A DNA stretch of 64,000 nucleotides. It comes from Aquarana catesbeiana (lineage: Eukaryota > Chordata > Amphibia > Anura > Ranidae). Location: positions 105,730,167-105,794,166 of the forward strand of contig NC_133327.1 in assembly GCF_042186555.1 (NCBI RefSeq), read 5' to 3'. Made by a program: the position numbers and the translations under genes. Within the stretch, counting starts at the first letter, position 1. The number at the start of each line of letters is the position of its first letter. Positions 22,469 to 32,924 of this stretch are shown here, piece by piece. The notes below the pieces were generated by a model. It searched no databases. It was not told the origin of the DNA and worked only from the letters and a program-made list of their open reading frames with translations.

Positions 22469-23337
22469 TTAACCACTTGCTTACTTGACACTTATACCCC
22501 CTTCCTGACCAGGTCAATTTTCATGCAGTAATGTACACGTATGGAATTTTTATCATTTTTTTTCACACAAATAGAGCTTTCTTTTGGTGGTATTTAATCA
22601 CCACTGGGGTTCTGATTTTTTGTAAACAAACTAAAAAAAGTTCAAAAATTTGGAAAAAAAACAAGCAAAATGTTTTTCATATTTAGTTATAAAATATTGC
22701 AAACAGGTAATTTTTCTCCTTCACTGATGGGCACTGATGGGCACTGATAGGTGGCACTGATGGGCACTGATGAGGTGGCACTGGTGGGCGCTGATCAGGT
22801 GGCACTGATGACGCTGCACTGATGGGTGGCACTGATGTGCACTGATAAGTGGCATTGATGGGCACTGATAGGCAGCACGGGGAGAGGGCACTGATAGGTG
22901 GCACTGATAGGCGGCATTGATGGGCACTGATAGGTGGCACTTATGGGCACTGGTAGGAGGCACTGATAGGCAGTACTGATAAGTGACACTGATATTAAGG
23001 CAGTGATGGGCACTGATTGGCAGTACTGATGGGCACTGATAGATGGCACTGGTGGGCACTTATTAGCATCACTGGAGGACACTGATTAGCAATGCCGACG
23101 GGCACTAAGGGGACCGATGTCCCTCTAACAGAAGCTGGTTAACGTCTTTCTTCTTTTCTTCACGCTAACAGCTGATCACGTAGTAAAGGGCCCGCTGTGA
23201 TTGGCCCTTTACCCTAATCAGTGATCAGCCGAGTCCCAAGGAACATGAGAACAGGAGGACGTCCATGTACGCCCTCCCAGGAATTTTAAGCCTGCACTGT
23301 AGCCATCTTTCATCTATGCGCAGGCGCCGAGTGGTTC
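22469..23337. mobile_element. TTAA-class element with GGCACTGAT minisatellite, second copy
   Basis: TTAA-CCACTTGCTTACTTGACAC at the left and GCGCCGAGTGG-TTCA at the right (TTCA is a mutated TTAA). Same plan as 7440-8506, with the minisatellite at 22722-23110. It interrupts the CR1-type LINE. Confidence 0.75.
22722..23110. repeat. Minisatellite, GGCACTGAT units (second array)
   Basis: Diverged 12/24-bp units of the GGCACTGATAGGTGGCACTG type, the same unit as the array at 7745-8290 but shorter. Minus-strand frames across it are repeat artefacts. Confidence 0.92.
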
Positions 23338-23689
23338 ATATATTTTAGAAACATTTTTGGGATTCTTTTTAATCTTTTCCACTGCGTATCTTTTGTGGTC
23401 TATTCTCATTGCCCCGATTGCACATTTACATTTACATTTCATGTTGCATTTCTTGTAATGTTGGAAAGCTGATGGTAACCCTCTCAGCCTTAAATTGTTT
23501 CTATTTAATATGCCTTTTTACACTTGCATTTGGCAACCCAGGTTTGACTTTAGTTTTTTTTTTTTTTTTTTTATATTTGTTGCCCATCGGCATACATTGG
23601 CTTATGCCATTAATGAATATGTTCTTAAAGCACTCCCACTTTTCCTCCTGTTTTTTGTTTCTAAAATCTACCCCATTTATAGACTTAAA

Positions 23690-24590
23690 GAATGGAGCTC
23701 AATTTGGTAAAGTTGGCTCTCTTGAATTTGAAAGTTCTTGTCCTACCCTCGTGTCTCCTTTTCCTATAATTTATGGTGAATGTAATTACTCTGTGATCCC
23801 TGTTTCCCTTACTGCAACGTCTGCAATCAGCTCTGTGTTGTTTGTAATTAGAAGGTCAAGCAGAGCCTTTTTTTCTAGTTGTGGCATCCACCACTTGACA
23901 GATAAAATTGTCCTGCAAGACATCTAAGAAATGACAAGCCCTAGATGACTGAGCAGTTTAGTCTGCCCAGTCAATATAAGAATAATTGAAGACCCCCATG
24001 ATTATAACATTGCCCTGCTTTCCCGCCACTCTGTGAGGTTAGGGGGCAGGTTAGGGGCCTGTAGCATACACCTACTATTAATTTCCCATTTGTTTTTTCC
24101 CCCTGAAGTTCCAGCCACAAGGATTACACCAGTGTTTCTCAACTCCAGTCCTCAAGGCGCCCCAACAGATCATGTTTTCAGGATTTCCCTCAGATGAAAT
24201 GGCTGTGGTAATTACTAAGGCAGTGAAACTGATCAAATCACCTGTGCAAAATAATGGAGAGCCTGAAAACATGACCTGTTGGGGCGCAATGAGGACTGGA
24301 GCTGAGAAACACTGGATTACACTTTCTCTCTTGCCTCGTTAATTATGTTATCCCTCATATTCACTATGGAATCAGTCTTGACATACATGCACACCCCTCC
24401 CCCCTCTTCTACCTACCCTGTCCCTCCGATATAAAGAGCAACTCTGGACAGTTCTGTCAGTTCAGGTCTCTGATACCCCCACATCAAGTTTAAATCCTTC
24501 TCAAGTATCAGTAGTTCTAGTTCTGTCATTTTATTCACCAAACTAGCATTTGTGAACATGCCTTTTAGTTTTGTACCAGCGAATATTGCT
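23690..24590 (-). pseudogene. LINE endonuclease fragment (CR1 group)
   Basis: On the minus strand, from 24590 the frame reads KMTELELLILEKDLNL (N-terminus of the APE-type endonuclease). After the hAT MITE it continues with IMGVFNYSYIDWA (the GDFN catalytic box mutated to GVFN), KALLDLLITNNTELIADVAV and KGDTRV. Loss of the Asp in GDFN and several frameshifts show it is inactive. Confidence 0.82.
24122..24322. mobile_element. hAT-type MITE with perfect 8-bp duplication
   Basis: The element at 24130-24314 (185 bp) starts CAGTGTTTCTCAACTCCAG and ends TGAGAAACACTG. A perfect duplication GATTACAC lies at 24122-24129 and 24315-24322. The undamaged duplication indicates one of the younger events here. 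It interrupts the LINE endonuclease region. Confidence 0.95.
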
Positions 24591-24754
24591 TTCTAATTGT
24601 GCGCTCTGAGGCTGCAATAGGATTCTGTCAGCCTATGCGCATTGGTCCTAGTCACTCTATCTACATTACAAACACTGACCACAGACCACAGTATCACCCT
24701 CTGATCCTTGCTCACTGCCTGGAATAACTTCCATTGATCCCTCCCCACCATCAC

Positions 24755-25048
24755 CTAGATTAAAAGTTCCTCAAATTTTTTGGCCATCTTTTGCTTTAGC
24801 AGAGATGCACTCTCCCCATTTAGGTGCAGCCTGCTATAGAGCCAGAAACGATTGAAAGATTCCTGCTGCATCTCTGGTGTTGCTCCACGAACAGGCAGTA
24901 TTTCTGAGAATACTGCCTTGGAAATCCTTTTCTTTAATATAGCTCCTAGGTTCCTGAAATAATTTTTTAGGATGCTCCATCTTCCTCTAACTTTGTCATT
25001 GGTACCAATGTATACTAAGACAGCTGGGTCCTCCCCAGCCCCACCCAA
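24755..25048 (-). pseudogene. LINE ORF1 fragment, esterase-like domain
   Basis: The 97-codon frame GEDPAVLVYIGTNDKVRGRW matches the central block of the SGNH/GDSL esterase-like domain found in ORF1 of CR1-group LINEs (the GTND box). It stands directly upstream of the endonuclease part of the same LINE on the same strand. Both ends of ORF1 are missing. Confidence 0.78.
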
Positions 25049-25055
25049 CCTTCAA

Positions 25056-26031
25056 TAAATCTACTTGCAAACAAGCACATACTGGGATTTTCTAACATAC
25101 TACATTTCTAGCTAAACCTGCAGATTCCTATTTTCATTAAAATGTTTTTTGTTGTTGTTTTTTTTTTAGTATGATATGAACTCTCACTGACAGTCTCGTT
25201 TTAAAGACTCTTAACAAAACCCAATGTGTATATGTACCAGACATCTTACAAAGAGCCATCACAAGGCAACAGCTGTGACAACCTGTGAGGGATTTACAAA
25301 AAAAAAAATATTAGTAAAAAAAAAAATGTGAAAATTTATAGAATGACTTTGTTGCATTAGTAAGAAATACAATGTGGACTGTTACAGAAATTCAATACCA
25401 TCTTCATCTCCACTGTCAAAAACCAGAGAGACTCATAATTCCGAATTCTATTTCGGAAATAACTGGAAGCTGTTCCGATAAATTATTTCCTCTAGAAACC
25501 AGATAGTCTAACCCTCCTTCTCTTGAGCTGCCTTGCAATTACTGTGTTAAGGTAAGAAGGTTTAGGTTGGACCATGGGGATTTAATATCTCAGGCACTTC
25601 AATCTTGGAGAAGATCTATACTCCAGCAGTTTCTGAGAAATTTCTCTAGAGACATCAAACAAGCAAGCCAGAGGCAAATCTTTTCAGTGATTTGTGACTT
25701 GTATATGCATGATTTCACTCTTAATCCATAGTGTTGCTTGTCAGAGGGAAGATGGATCTCAGAATTAGGAACCTGATGTGCAAAGATGGATAGGTACAGA
25801 GAGATCAATTTAGAGCTGTTTTTATAGGAGAGTCGGAGATCCAGAATGAACCCTGAAGGTTAGCCATTTCTTCAACTGAATTATTTGCATGCATTCCTCC
25901 ACATTCTCAGAGTTTTTCTTCTAACTGAAACTCAGTTTCCCTGTTGGATGGTAAATACAATATTGTCAGCCACGATACCCAACTATCAATTTTGTCAGAA
26001 GTATTTGCAGTCATACGCTAGTGCAGGTTCC
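25056..26031. other. Unassigned stretch
   Basis: Upstream of the LINE fragment. A minus-strand frame at 25599-25808 has no domain. Two poly-A tracts near 25300-25330. No known repeat end recognised. Confidence 0.4.
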
Positions 26032-26386
26032 TTAAAGCAGAACTCCAGCTAAAGAAAAAAGTGAATTAAAATAAATGTAAAAAGAAATGCTTTTGCTGAA
26101 ATATTCACCTTCAATCCAGAGCCTCCCCTACAACAATTCCTTTTCACCACTAGCTGTCATCACTAGCTACCTGCTAGCATCATTCAAGTAATTTCATCTT
26201 AGCCCAGGTTGTCATGGACACACCCCACTGTGGATGCTTTTTTACAGCGACCTAAGCATACCATACTGCTGCAATAAATGTCACTCACATGTCATTATGT
26301 GTCTGAAATTCACTGCAGCAGTAAGGCCTACCAGAGAAGAAAATACAAGAACCAATGATGTCATCATACCATCCAGAAGACCCTTG

Positions 26387-26390
<4 letters not shown>
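26032..26390. mobile_element. TTAA-class MITE left half (CAGAACTCCAGCT end)
   Basis: TTAA-AGCAGAACTCCAGC starts at 26032. The same end is seen at 46916 in the 46.8-49.0 kb foldback. The right half is missing; the (AT)n tract and Tc1 end follow. Confidence 0.5.

Positions 26391-26437
<47 letters not shown>
26391..26437. repeat. (AT)n microsatellite
   Basis: About 23 uninterrupted AT units. It adjoins a Tc1-like end, whose TA target preference would favour such a site. Confidence 0.97.
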
Positions 26438-26438
<1 letters not shown>

Positions 26439-26570
26439 TCACCGGCCACTTTATTAGGTACACCTGTTCAATTGCTTGGTAACATAAATTTCTAATCAGC
26501 CAATCACATGACAGCAACTCAATGCATTTAAACATCTACATGTGGTGAAGACGACTTGCCAAAGCTGCTT
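26436..26570 (+). mobile_element. Tc1-like left terminal fragment, third family
   Basis: ACTCACCGGCCACTTTATTA and GGTACACCTGTTCAATTGC, followed by TAATCAGCCAATCACATGAC, are the terminal repeat of another widespread vertebrate Tc1-like family. It ends after GTGGTGAAGACGACTTGCC, before the transposase start. Only the left end survives. Confidence 0.78.
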
Positions 26571-27274
26571 TTTATGAATGGCACTGATGGTGTCACATAT
26601 TTTTCATCGGATTTAGCAGCTAAACATTGGGGTGTTTTAATAACTGATTAACATCTTTTGTATTGACATAGTTGACACCAATGGTAAGTGATTTTTACTT
26701 ACATTCTGAAGTTTAGCTTTTAGAAAATCAGGGCAAAAGTACAGTATTTGTAGATTCTAGATGTAGATTATAAAATGAAAGTAAGGATAATTATCATCCT
26801 TTCCCATATACTTAAAATGTGCTAATTACCACAACCCTTACTCCACTACAACAATGTAATCAAAGTGTAGTAAACCCTATTTCCACTATTTCTTTCTCAC
26901 ATTAGGGACCATTCGTATTAATGCATTATACACAGTGCAATGTATTGTAGTAGCACTCATTTTGCATGGCTTCCCATTGTACCTATGTAACACAGTGCAA
27001 TGCACCTGTAAATCTGGGCCTTATAGTTTGTGCATTAAAAAAATGAGCATGTCCATTATTCTATGCATAAAAATGCATTACCAGCCTATTCAAAATGAAA
27101 ACAGTATCCCTCAATGAACCGTACCCGCATGTTCCTGTGAATGGGGTCTAAGGGGTCAATTCACTAAACTTTACCGCATGCGATAAGGGTATTGTATTGT
27201 TCATTTGCATAAATTGTTGCATGCGGTAAATTAAGTGCAATTCATAAAAAAAATAACAATTATGCGGTATTTAC
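26571..27274. other. Unassigned, with MITE fragments
   Basis: Between 26905 and 27152 an ATTAGGGACCATTCGTATTA / GAATGGGGTCTAAG pair looks like the ends of a MITE related to 17404-17672. From 27153 a CAATTCACTAAACTTTACCG segment begins another palindromic MITE whose other half (TAAATATCGCAT, CCAATTCAC) reappears at 27755-27800, split by the LINE fragment. Confidence 0.4.
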
Positions 27275-27735
27275 TGAATGAATGAATGAATGACTTGCAT
27301 AGCGCTGCAATGCAAACTGAATCGCCTCAAGGCGCTTGGTCCATCCTGTGGGTCCAGCTTGTTAGAAGAGGTAGGTCTTGAGTTTCTTCCTGAAGACCTG
27401 ATGGTTTTCTTCCATACGGATGTTGGTCGGTAAAGTGTTCCATAGCCGTGGTCCTTGGACTGCGAATCTTCGTTCTCCCTTTGATTTGTAGTGGGATTTG
27501 GAAACGTGGAGTAGGTTTTGGTGGGTTGTTCGAAGACTGCGATTCGGTACATAGCGTTTTATTTTCTCGCATAGGTATTGAGGCGCGTTTCCATGTAGGC
27601 ATTTGTGAGTGAGGCAGAGGGTCTTGAATGTGATCCTTTATGGTTAGCCAATGTAGGCTCCTCAAGGGTGGGGAAATGGGTTCCCAAGGTTTTTTCCTGT
27701 TATCAGTCTTGCTGCGGTGTTTTGGATGAGTTGTA
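27275..27735 (-). mobile_element. L2/CR1-like LINE 3' end inserted in a MITE
   Basis: On the minus strand, with several frameshifts, the C-terminal region of a LINE ORF2 can be read: PPLRSLHWLTIKDHI, KTLCxxSQ, GPRxWNxLPTNIR-like and a final FRKKLKTYLF-like block. It is followed by an AGCGCTATGCAAGTCATTC tail with (CATT)n. 3'-anchored 5'-truncated copies of this kind are typical of LINE insertion. Confidence 0.75.
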
Positions 27736-27887
27736 CTACAAAATGAAAAATGTGCCAGTAAATATCGCATAAAAAGCTCTTAAGTCCAATTCACAAATGG
27801 ACCAAAGAGTAAAAAAGCATCCAATATTTACCACCAGTGTATTTCTGGCAGTATCACTTGTGGTATTTGTCAAAAAACAAATGACAA

Positions 27888-27975
27888 AACAGCTGGTTGC
27901 TAAGGAGCAGCCCGGGAAGCCGATCGCTGTGTCCTTAACAACGGATGACTCTTCAGCTGTCAGCGGGTTGAAAAT
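27888..27975. repeat. Fragment of the 31.7-33.9 kb foldback arm
   Basis: AGCTGGTTGCTAAGGAGCAG, then CTTAACAACGGATGACTCTTC and CAGCTGTCAGCGGGTT, match the arms of the large foldback at 31754-33910. Only about 90 bp are present. Confidence 0.65.
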
Positions 27976-28289
27976 CATGATGAACACTGTCAATGGGACT
28001 GAAAATTAGGCAAAATGTAAAATTTGGAGTTGTCCCTGGAAAAGGGATAGAGAGGAAAGGGATGGGGAATTGTACAGTAACACCTGTCTAGGAGGGAAAA
28101 TCACTCATTTTCGATAGCTATCCTCTAACTTTTCTCTTTGTAGCATGTTTTCATGATGGGAAGTTAAGGGAGTTATTTTCAACTGGGCATAAACAAAACA
28201 ATGAGAGAGGATTTTCCACTCTTTGTTCTTAAAGTGTTACTAAACCCACAACAGTAAACTCAGTCTGTATCTGCAGTAAAGCATACTTG

Positions 28290-30179
28290 TGTAGCGCCCT
28301 CTACCTTTAGGTAGGTGCTTTATGGTATTTTTTTTGATAGAGTAGGACATAGAGACATAAATTTGTTCAGGCCTGTGTTCTTTGCTAGGCCTGGATGGTA
28401 AATTGGGGTTGGAAGTGTCAGAATAGAAGGGGGTGTGGCCGCCTACATTTGACGGTGGATTTTGCTGGAGAGAGAGAATGGGCTGAGACCTGATTGGCAG
28501 GAAACCCATGTGAGAGGATTGATCAATGGTTAATTTCTTCGATCAAGGGGAGGTCTCACATAAAAGGGGAGTCACATGCTCTGGGAGGTGTTCGCAGTTC
28601 AGTTCGGGATTCAGAGTCCACAAGTTAGGCCCAGTGGCCAAGGAGTTCAGAGATCCCGGAGCCCTGGTGCTGGAAGAGGATCCGGGGGGGCCGAGAGCCT
28701 AGGCCCTGGATAAGGAGTCAGCATGTAGTCGACAAGGAACCACCGGACGCTCCCATGCGGGGAGGTGTCGGTCAAGAAAAGGAGGAAGTAGGAGCAAAGC
28801 GGCAGACGAAAACCTGGGTGATCGACTTTCTGTGAGTAGAATATGGACTGTTGATTGGGAGAGAGAGCAAAGGGAGTGCAAACCCAGAGGAGCCGAGAGA
28901 GTAACTTCTATTGCAAATTCAAGGACCACAATTTCTAATACATTCAAGTATCTAAAGGATGTTGGTATGTGGGTCATAAGGAAAGTGGTGTAGGTGGTGA
29001 CCATAGCCTCCCTGGCGGTTTTCCCGAGTGTGGCTCGGGGTTAAAATTCAGTACCATTAGCGGTAACCCCGAGCCACACTCGGGATCGCATTGCAGGATC
29101 CTGGGGCAGCGTTACTTACCTTGTCCCCGGGATCCTGCGATGTCACCCGCAGTGTCCGAGGGCTCCGTCCTCCTCCGAAGCCTCTCCGTGCCAGGCTCCG
29201 TTCCCTGCGAGCGGCGCGACGCACGGGGGCGGAGCCTGGCGGCAAATTAAAAAAAAAGTTAAAATCATAACACATACAGTACTGTAATCTTACAGATTAC
29301 AGTACTGTATGAAATGATTTCACATCCCTTTTGTCCCCAGTGCTTTGGCCCATGCCCTGCATGCAGTTTTACATGATATATACTGTTCTTTCTGCCTGGA
29401 AACTGGAGATTGTCCATAGCAACCAAAAAGTGTCCCTTTACGTCAAAAGTGGCTTTAGACCAGCTAGAAAACAGCGATAGTAAATTAGAACACTTGCAGA
29501 ATTGAGCGATAGTGAATTGTGGGGAAATTTATTTTATTACTATTTTTTTTTATTTTTTTTTATTATTTATTTTTATTTATTATATTATAATTTATGTTTT
29601 TGTGTTTCAAACTTTATCATACCCGGGATATCTACTAGACTCTGGTTTGGACAGATTTAAGTGTGTTATTGTTAAGATTTACAGACCTACAATATAAAAC
29701 GCCAAATTTCCATGCAAAATAATGGTACCGCTTTCAGCACCTAAAATCCAAAATAATCATACCGCCAGGGAGGTTAAAGAACCAATACCCCAAAGGAAGC
29801 ATATTGAGTTAAGCGGAGGAGCTATTCAGAGTAGTAAATCCTCAGACAGATATCTTAAAGAAGAAGCAATAAGCAGCAGTGGGAAATCATTACAGGAGAC
29901 ATTATTCAGAGTGATGTTCACCTGTGGGATTCCGGGAGTGTTGCATTACACAAAAGGAAAGGAACCAGGAAAGTATTAAAACAACTGCCCGGCAACAATA
30001 CAGGGGCTTCATCTCATATACTTCATTGGAGATCCCACGGATTTAATCCCAAATAAAGAAACTTAAAGTGTAACTTTGACTGTTTGGTGTTATGTGGGTG
30101 CATGGGAGATAGGAAGCGGAGCGATTGGCAAGGGTAAAGAACTAACACTTAGCAGCTCCTAAGGGGGTAGTGCGCTACA
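28290..30179 (+). mobile_element. Solo LTR-like element (TG...CA) with 4-bp duplication
   Basis: Starts TGTAGCGCCCTCTACC and ends GGGGGTAGTGCGCTACA, flanked by CTTG on both sides (28286-28289, 30180-30183). A TATA-like ACATAAAAGGGG lies near 28558 and an AATAAA signal near 30052, as in U3-R-U5. No gag/pol is present, so a solo LTR of a Gypsy-type element is my best reading. The unusually long inverted termini would also fit a DNA element. The 767-bp insert at 29007-29773 inflates it from about 1.1 kb. Confidence 0.7.
29007..29773. mobile_element. CpG-rich 767-bp element with CCTCCCTGGCGG ends, copy 1
   Basis: Starts CCTCCCTGGCGGTTTTCCCG and ends ACCGCCAGGGAGG-TTAA. It contains a perfect 20-bp hairpin (29023-29042 with 29065-29084), a CpG-rich block (about 29080-29245), a second palindrome (29275-29309) and an AT-rich tail. 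A near-identical copy is at 40605-41368. Only the right flank is TTAA; the left is TAG in both copies. Open frames across it are non-coding. Confidence 0.88.
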
Positions 30180-30584
30180 CTTGTTATACTCCCTGTGGAA
30201 CCTAAGGGGTTAATCCTCAGCATTGTGTAAAAAGGGTGCTTGATCCGGTCTGCTCTGATCCTCCCCTTCTTCCACAGTCCCCAATCTATCTGCTGATAGA
30301 ACAGAGCCTTGGAAGGGTGTATGTGAACAGCACAGGGCCAATCAGCACTGTCTAGACAGAGGGTCAGGGGTCCTGCAGCCTCATAGGACAATCAGGGGAG
30401 AATGAAAACTCCTCCTACAAGCTTTAACCAGACACTGATAGAAGTCATAAGACTGTTATATACTGCTGATGAGAAAAGGTATTTAGCAGTTTATATTTAC
30501 TAAAATAATTGCATTTCCATGTTCTGTGTACTGTGGGAGACCAGATATAGTGAATGCAGGGTCCTGGGTATAGTAAAACTTTAA

Positions 30585-31500
30585 TCACCTCTAAACAGGG
30601 TTTTGAATAAATGGATTGTGGATTTATGACATACTATTGCCTCGGTTAAACACTCATAACCTGTATCTAACGGTAACCCTGTTTACCTGTATTCAGCATC
30701 TGCTGAATGATTTAACCAAGAGGTCATTAGATTACATGAGGCATAAATACACAGCTACACTTTAGTATGTGGATGTTATTACCTTATCCTTAATTTAATC
30801 ACCAAAGTAATTTATCTCTTGAGAGTCTCATTTTCTTCCAAGTGCAATTATATTTCACAGTATGCATGTTGATTAGGCAGAAACACAGAAATAATTCATC
30901 AGAATATTACAAAAATAATTAATCATCAATATACATGGGGAAAAAAGAAATTACAATTCTCCCAGTTCTATTAAATAATTAAGCACTTTAATTCCAAAAT
31001 TATGTATGTTTAATGGAAAGCATGTGATCATCTGTCATCTATATGTACACAGCAAAATCAAAGAACACAGTCACAAGTGCTGGGTAGTTTCTCACAATGT
31101 AGCGTGATACTTGTATATTTCTAGAGTATGGTGAAAGGGGATCCAAGAAGAGGGCTGTGTGTTGCTATAACACTATACCCCAAGTGTTTAAAGCCTATCT
31201 AAACACAAAAACACAAAAGTATTATGTTGCAGCTTATTCTTAGATGTGCTGGCTGATTTACTTTTCTTTTTTTAGTCTTTCTCCTTTTTTTTTGGAAGGG
31301 TGAGACAAACAATTTGCAACTGACTTACAATGGTTAACTTTTATCATTGTATGTAAAACATCTATCCCAAAAGGAAAAAAAAAAAAACATTTGCTGTTAC
31401 TGCTTAAAAGTGTACTCTGAAGTTTGGCTTTAATTTGTTAGTCAAGAGAATAAAGGAAAAAAATTTGAGAAAAAAGCCAATCCAGCCACCACTTTTACCC
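30585..31500. other. Unique-looking AT-rich stretch; candidate conserved non-coding element
   Basis: No repeat signature from about 30610 to 31130. The sequence is dense in homeodomain-type cores: TTAATTTAATCACC, AAATAATTAATCATC, AAATAATTAAGC and CTTTAATTCC. That density is typical of developmental enhancers, but conservation cannot be judged from one sequence. 31140-31500 is unassigned. Confidence 0.3.
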
Positions 31501-32689
31501 TACGTCCACACCTATGCGTTTTTAGTGCATTTTGCAGTTTGCAGAAACACACTACAGTCCATTTAACATGGTTTCCTATGGTACTAGTTCACATCTATGT
31601 GTTTTGCGCCCGGTGCATTTTTGGAAAGGGTCAGGGGCTTTTTTCCCACGATTTGCGGCTAATAGACTTTAATGGAGCTGCACCAGAAACGCGAGTGGTG
31701 CATTTTTGATGCGCTTTTTTATGTGTTTTGAATTCTGCGGTTCTTATTTTACCACTGTATATAGCTGGTTGCTAAGCAGGGGGCCGGGAAGCTATCCGCC
31801 GCATCCTTAGCAACCTATGAGTCATCAGCTGTTAGTGGGGTTCCCTGCTAAAAGCTGAATGTAGAAAAAAAATTACAGGCAAAAAAATGTGCAAACAAAA
31901 CGGCGTGGGGTTCGCCCCCAGGGTCCATACCAGGCCCATCAGGTCTATTATGAATTCGGAGGGGGCCCCATGCCAAAATGTTAAAAAAAATGGCGTGGGG
32001 TCACCCCAAAATCTATACCAGACCCTTATGCAAGCATGCCGCCCGGCAGGTCAGGAAAGGGAGGGGACCAGCAAGCACCCCCCCTCTTGAAATCATACCA
32101 GGCTGCATGCCCTCAACATGGGGAGGTGGGTGCTTTGAGGCAGGGGGGGTTTGCACCCCCAAAGCATCTTGCCCCATGTTAATGAGGACAAGGGCCTCTT
32201 CCCGACAACCCTAGCCAGTGGTAGTCGGGGTCTGCGGGTGGGGGGCTTATCGGAAACTGTAAGCCCCCTTTAAGAAGGGGACCCCCCAGATCTCGCCCCC
32301 CCCATGTGAATGGGTAGGGGTACATCGTACCCCTACCCATTCACCAAAAAAGCAGTAAAGTGTAATAAAAACACAAGAGCCAGTTTTTGACAATTCCTTT
32401 ATTAATAGTTCTGTCTTCTCTAACTGACTCTTTCCGCCATCTTCTCCTTCCTGGAAAATATCTAATATTTACCGTTGCTATCACTTTCTTTATGTGGTAT
32501 TTTTGCTGGGTGAAGGGAGGGCGATTTTCTTCTCTCCTCTCCGCTCAATGGTTAATTCCTGAACTTTAGGTGGCAACAGGTGCATTTCTCATTGGGATCT
32601 AATGACACACATGATTTACTCATTTGTTTAATGATATGTTTAATCACTTTGTTTGGTATATATCCGTATGTATCTTCAGCACTCTAGCT

Positions 32690-32795
32690 ATGACTAAGCA
32701 CCATATCTGGTGTGAAACGCATCAGCAGCTGTGCAGTTAGTCTGTATTGCCTTGTGATGCTTTGATATAAATTTTTTAATAAAGGTGAACTTTTT
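32690..32795 (+). ncRNA. Hammerhead-like motif with polyA signal (Penelope-type)
   Basis: GCTATGACTAAGCACC, ATATCT, GGTGT, GAAACGC: a perfect 5-bp stem II (GCACC/GGTGT) is followed by the conserved GAAAC, and then AATAAA near 32779. The CTGATGA box is degraded to CTATGAC, so cleavage activity is doubtful. Confidence 0.35.
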
Positions 32796-32924
32796 TGGAG
32801 TGCTGCTATCCAGCGTTCTATTTTTCCATTATCTCTGTTGCAAACAGAGCCAGCACCCTGCCTGATTGCAGAGACAGATGTTCTTAGGAGAGGTGATCAC
32901 TTTGGAGCGGTGCACTCCCATGTT

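Larger units (their letters stand above)
20590..25055 (-). mobile_element. CR1-type LINE, split by four later insertions
   Basis: Read on the minus strand from about 25055, the order is an ORF1 esterase-like piece (24755-25048), an endonuclease piece (23690-24590), an inter-domain piece (22380-22468) and reverse transcriptase (21930-21989, then 21153 down to about 20600). This is the normal order of a two-ORF LINE of the CR1 group. Interruptions are a hAT MITE (24130-24314), a minisatellite-bearing TTAA element (22473-23333), a TTAA MITE (21994-22376) and a TA-flanked MITE (21156-21926). The C-terminal reverse transcriptase half and 3' tail are absent, so it is truncated as well as interrupted. 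Confidence 0.85.
28229..30584. mobile_element. TTAA-flanked MITE split by an LTR-like insertion
   Basis: TTAA-AGTGTTACTAAACCC at 28229 and its inverse ending TATAGTAAAACTTTAA at 30581-30584. The MITE is interrupted at 28290 by the LTR-like element. Removing that element and one CTTG copy restores GCATACTTGTTATACTCC. This is the outermost layer of a three-level nest. Confidence 0.85.

Noticed and set aside
28969..29275. Arg/Pro/Ser-rich frames on both strands (repeated at 40591-41015)
   Set aside because: They fall in the CpG-rich transposable element and recur with it; stops and frames differ between the two copies.
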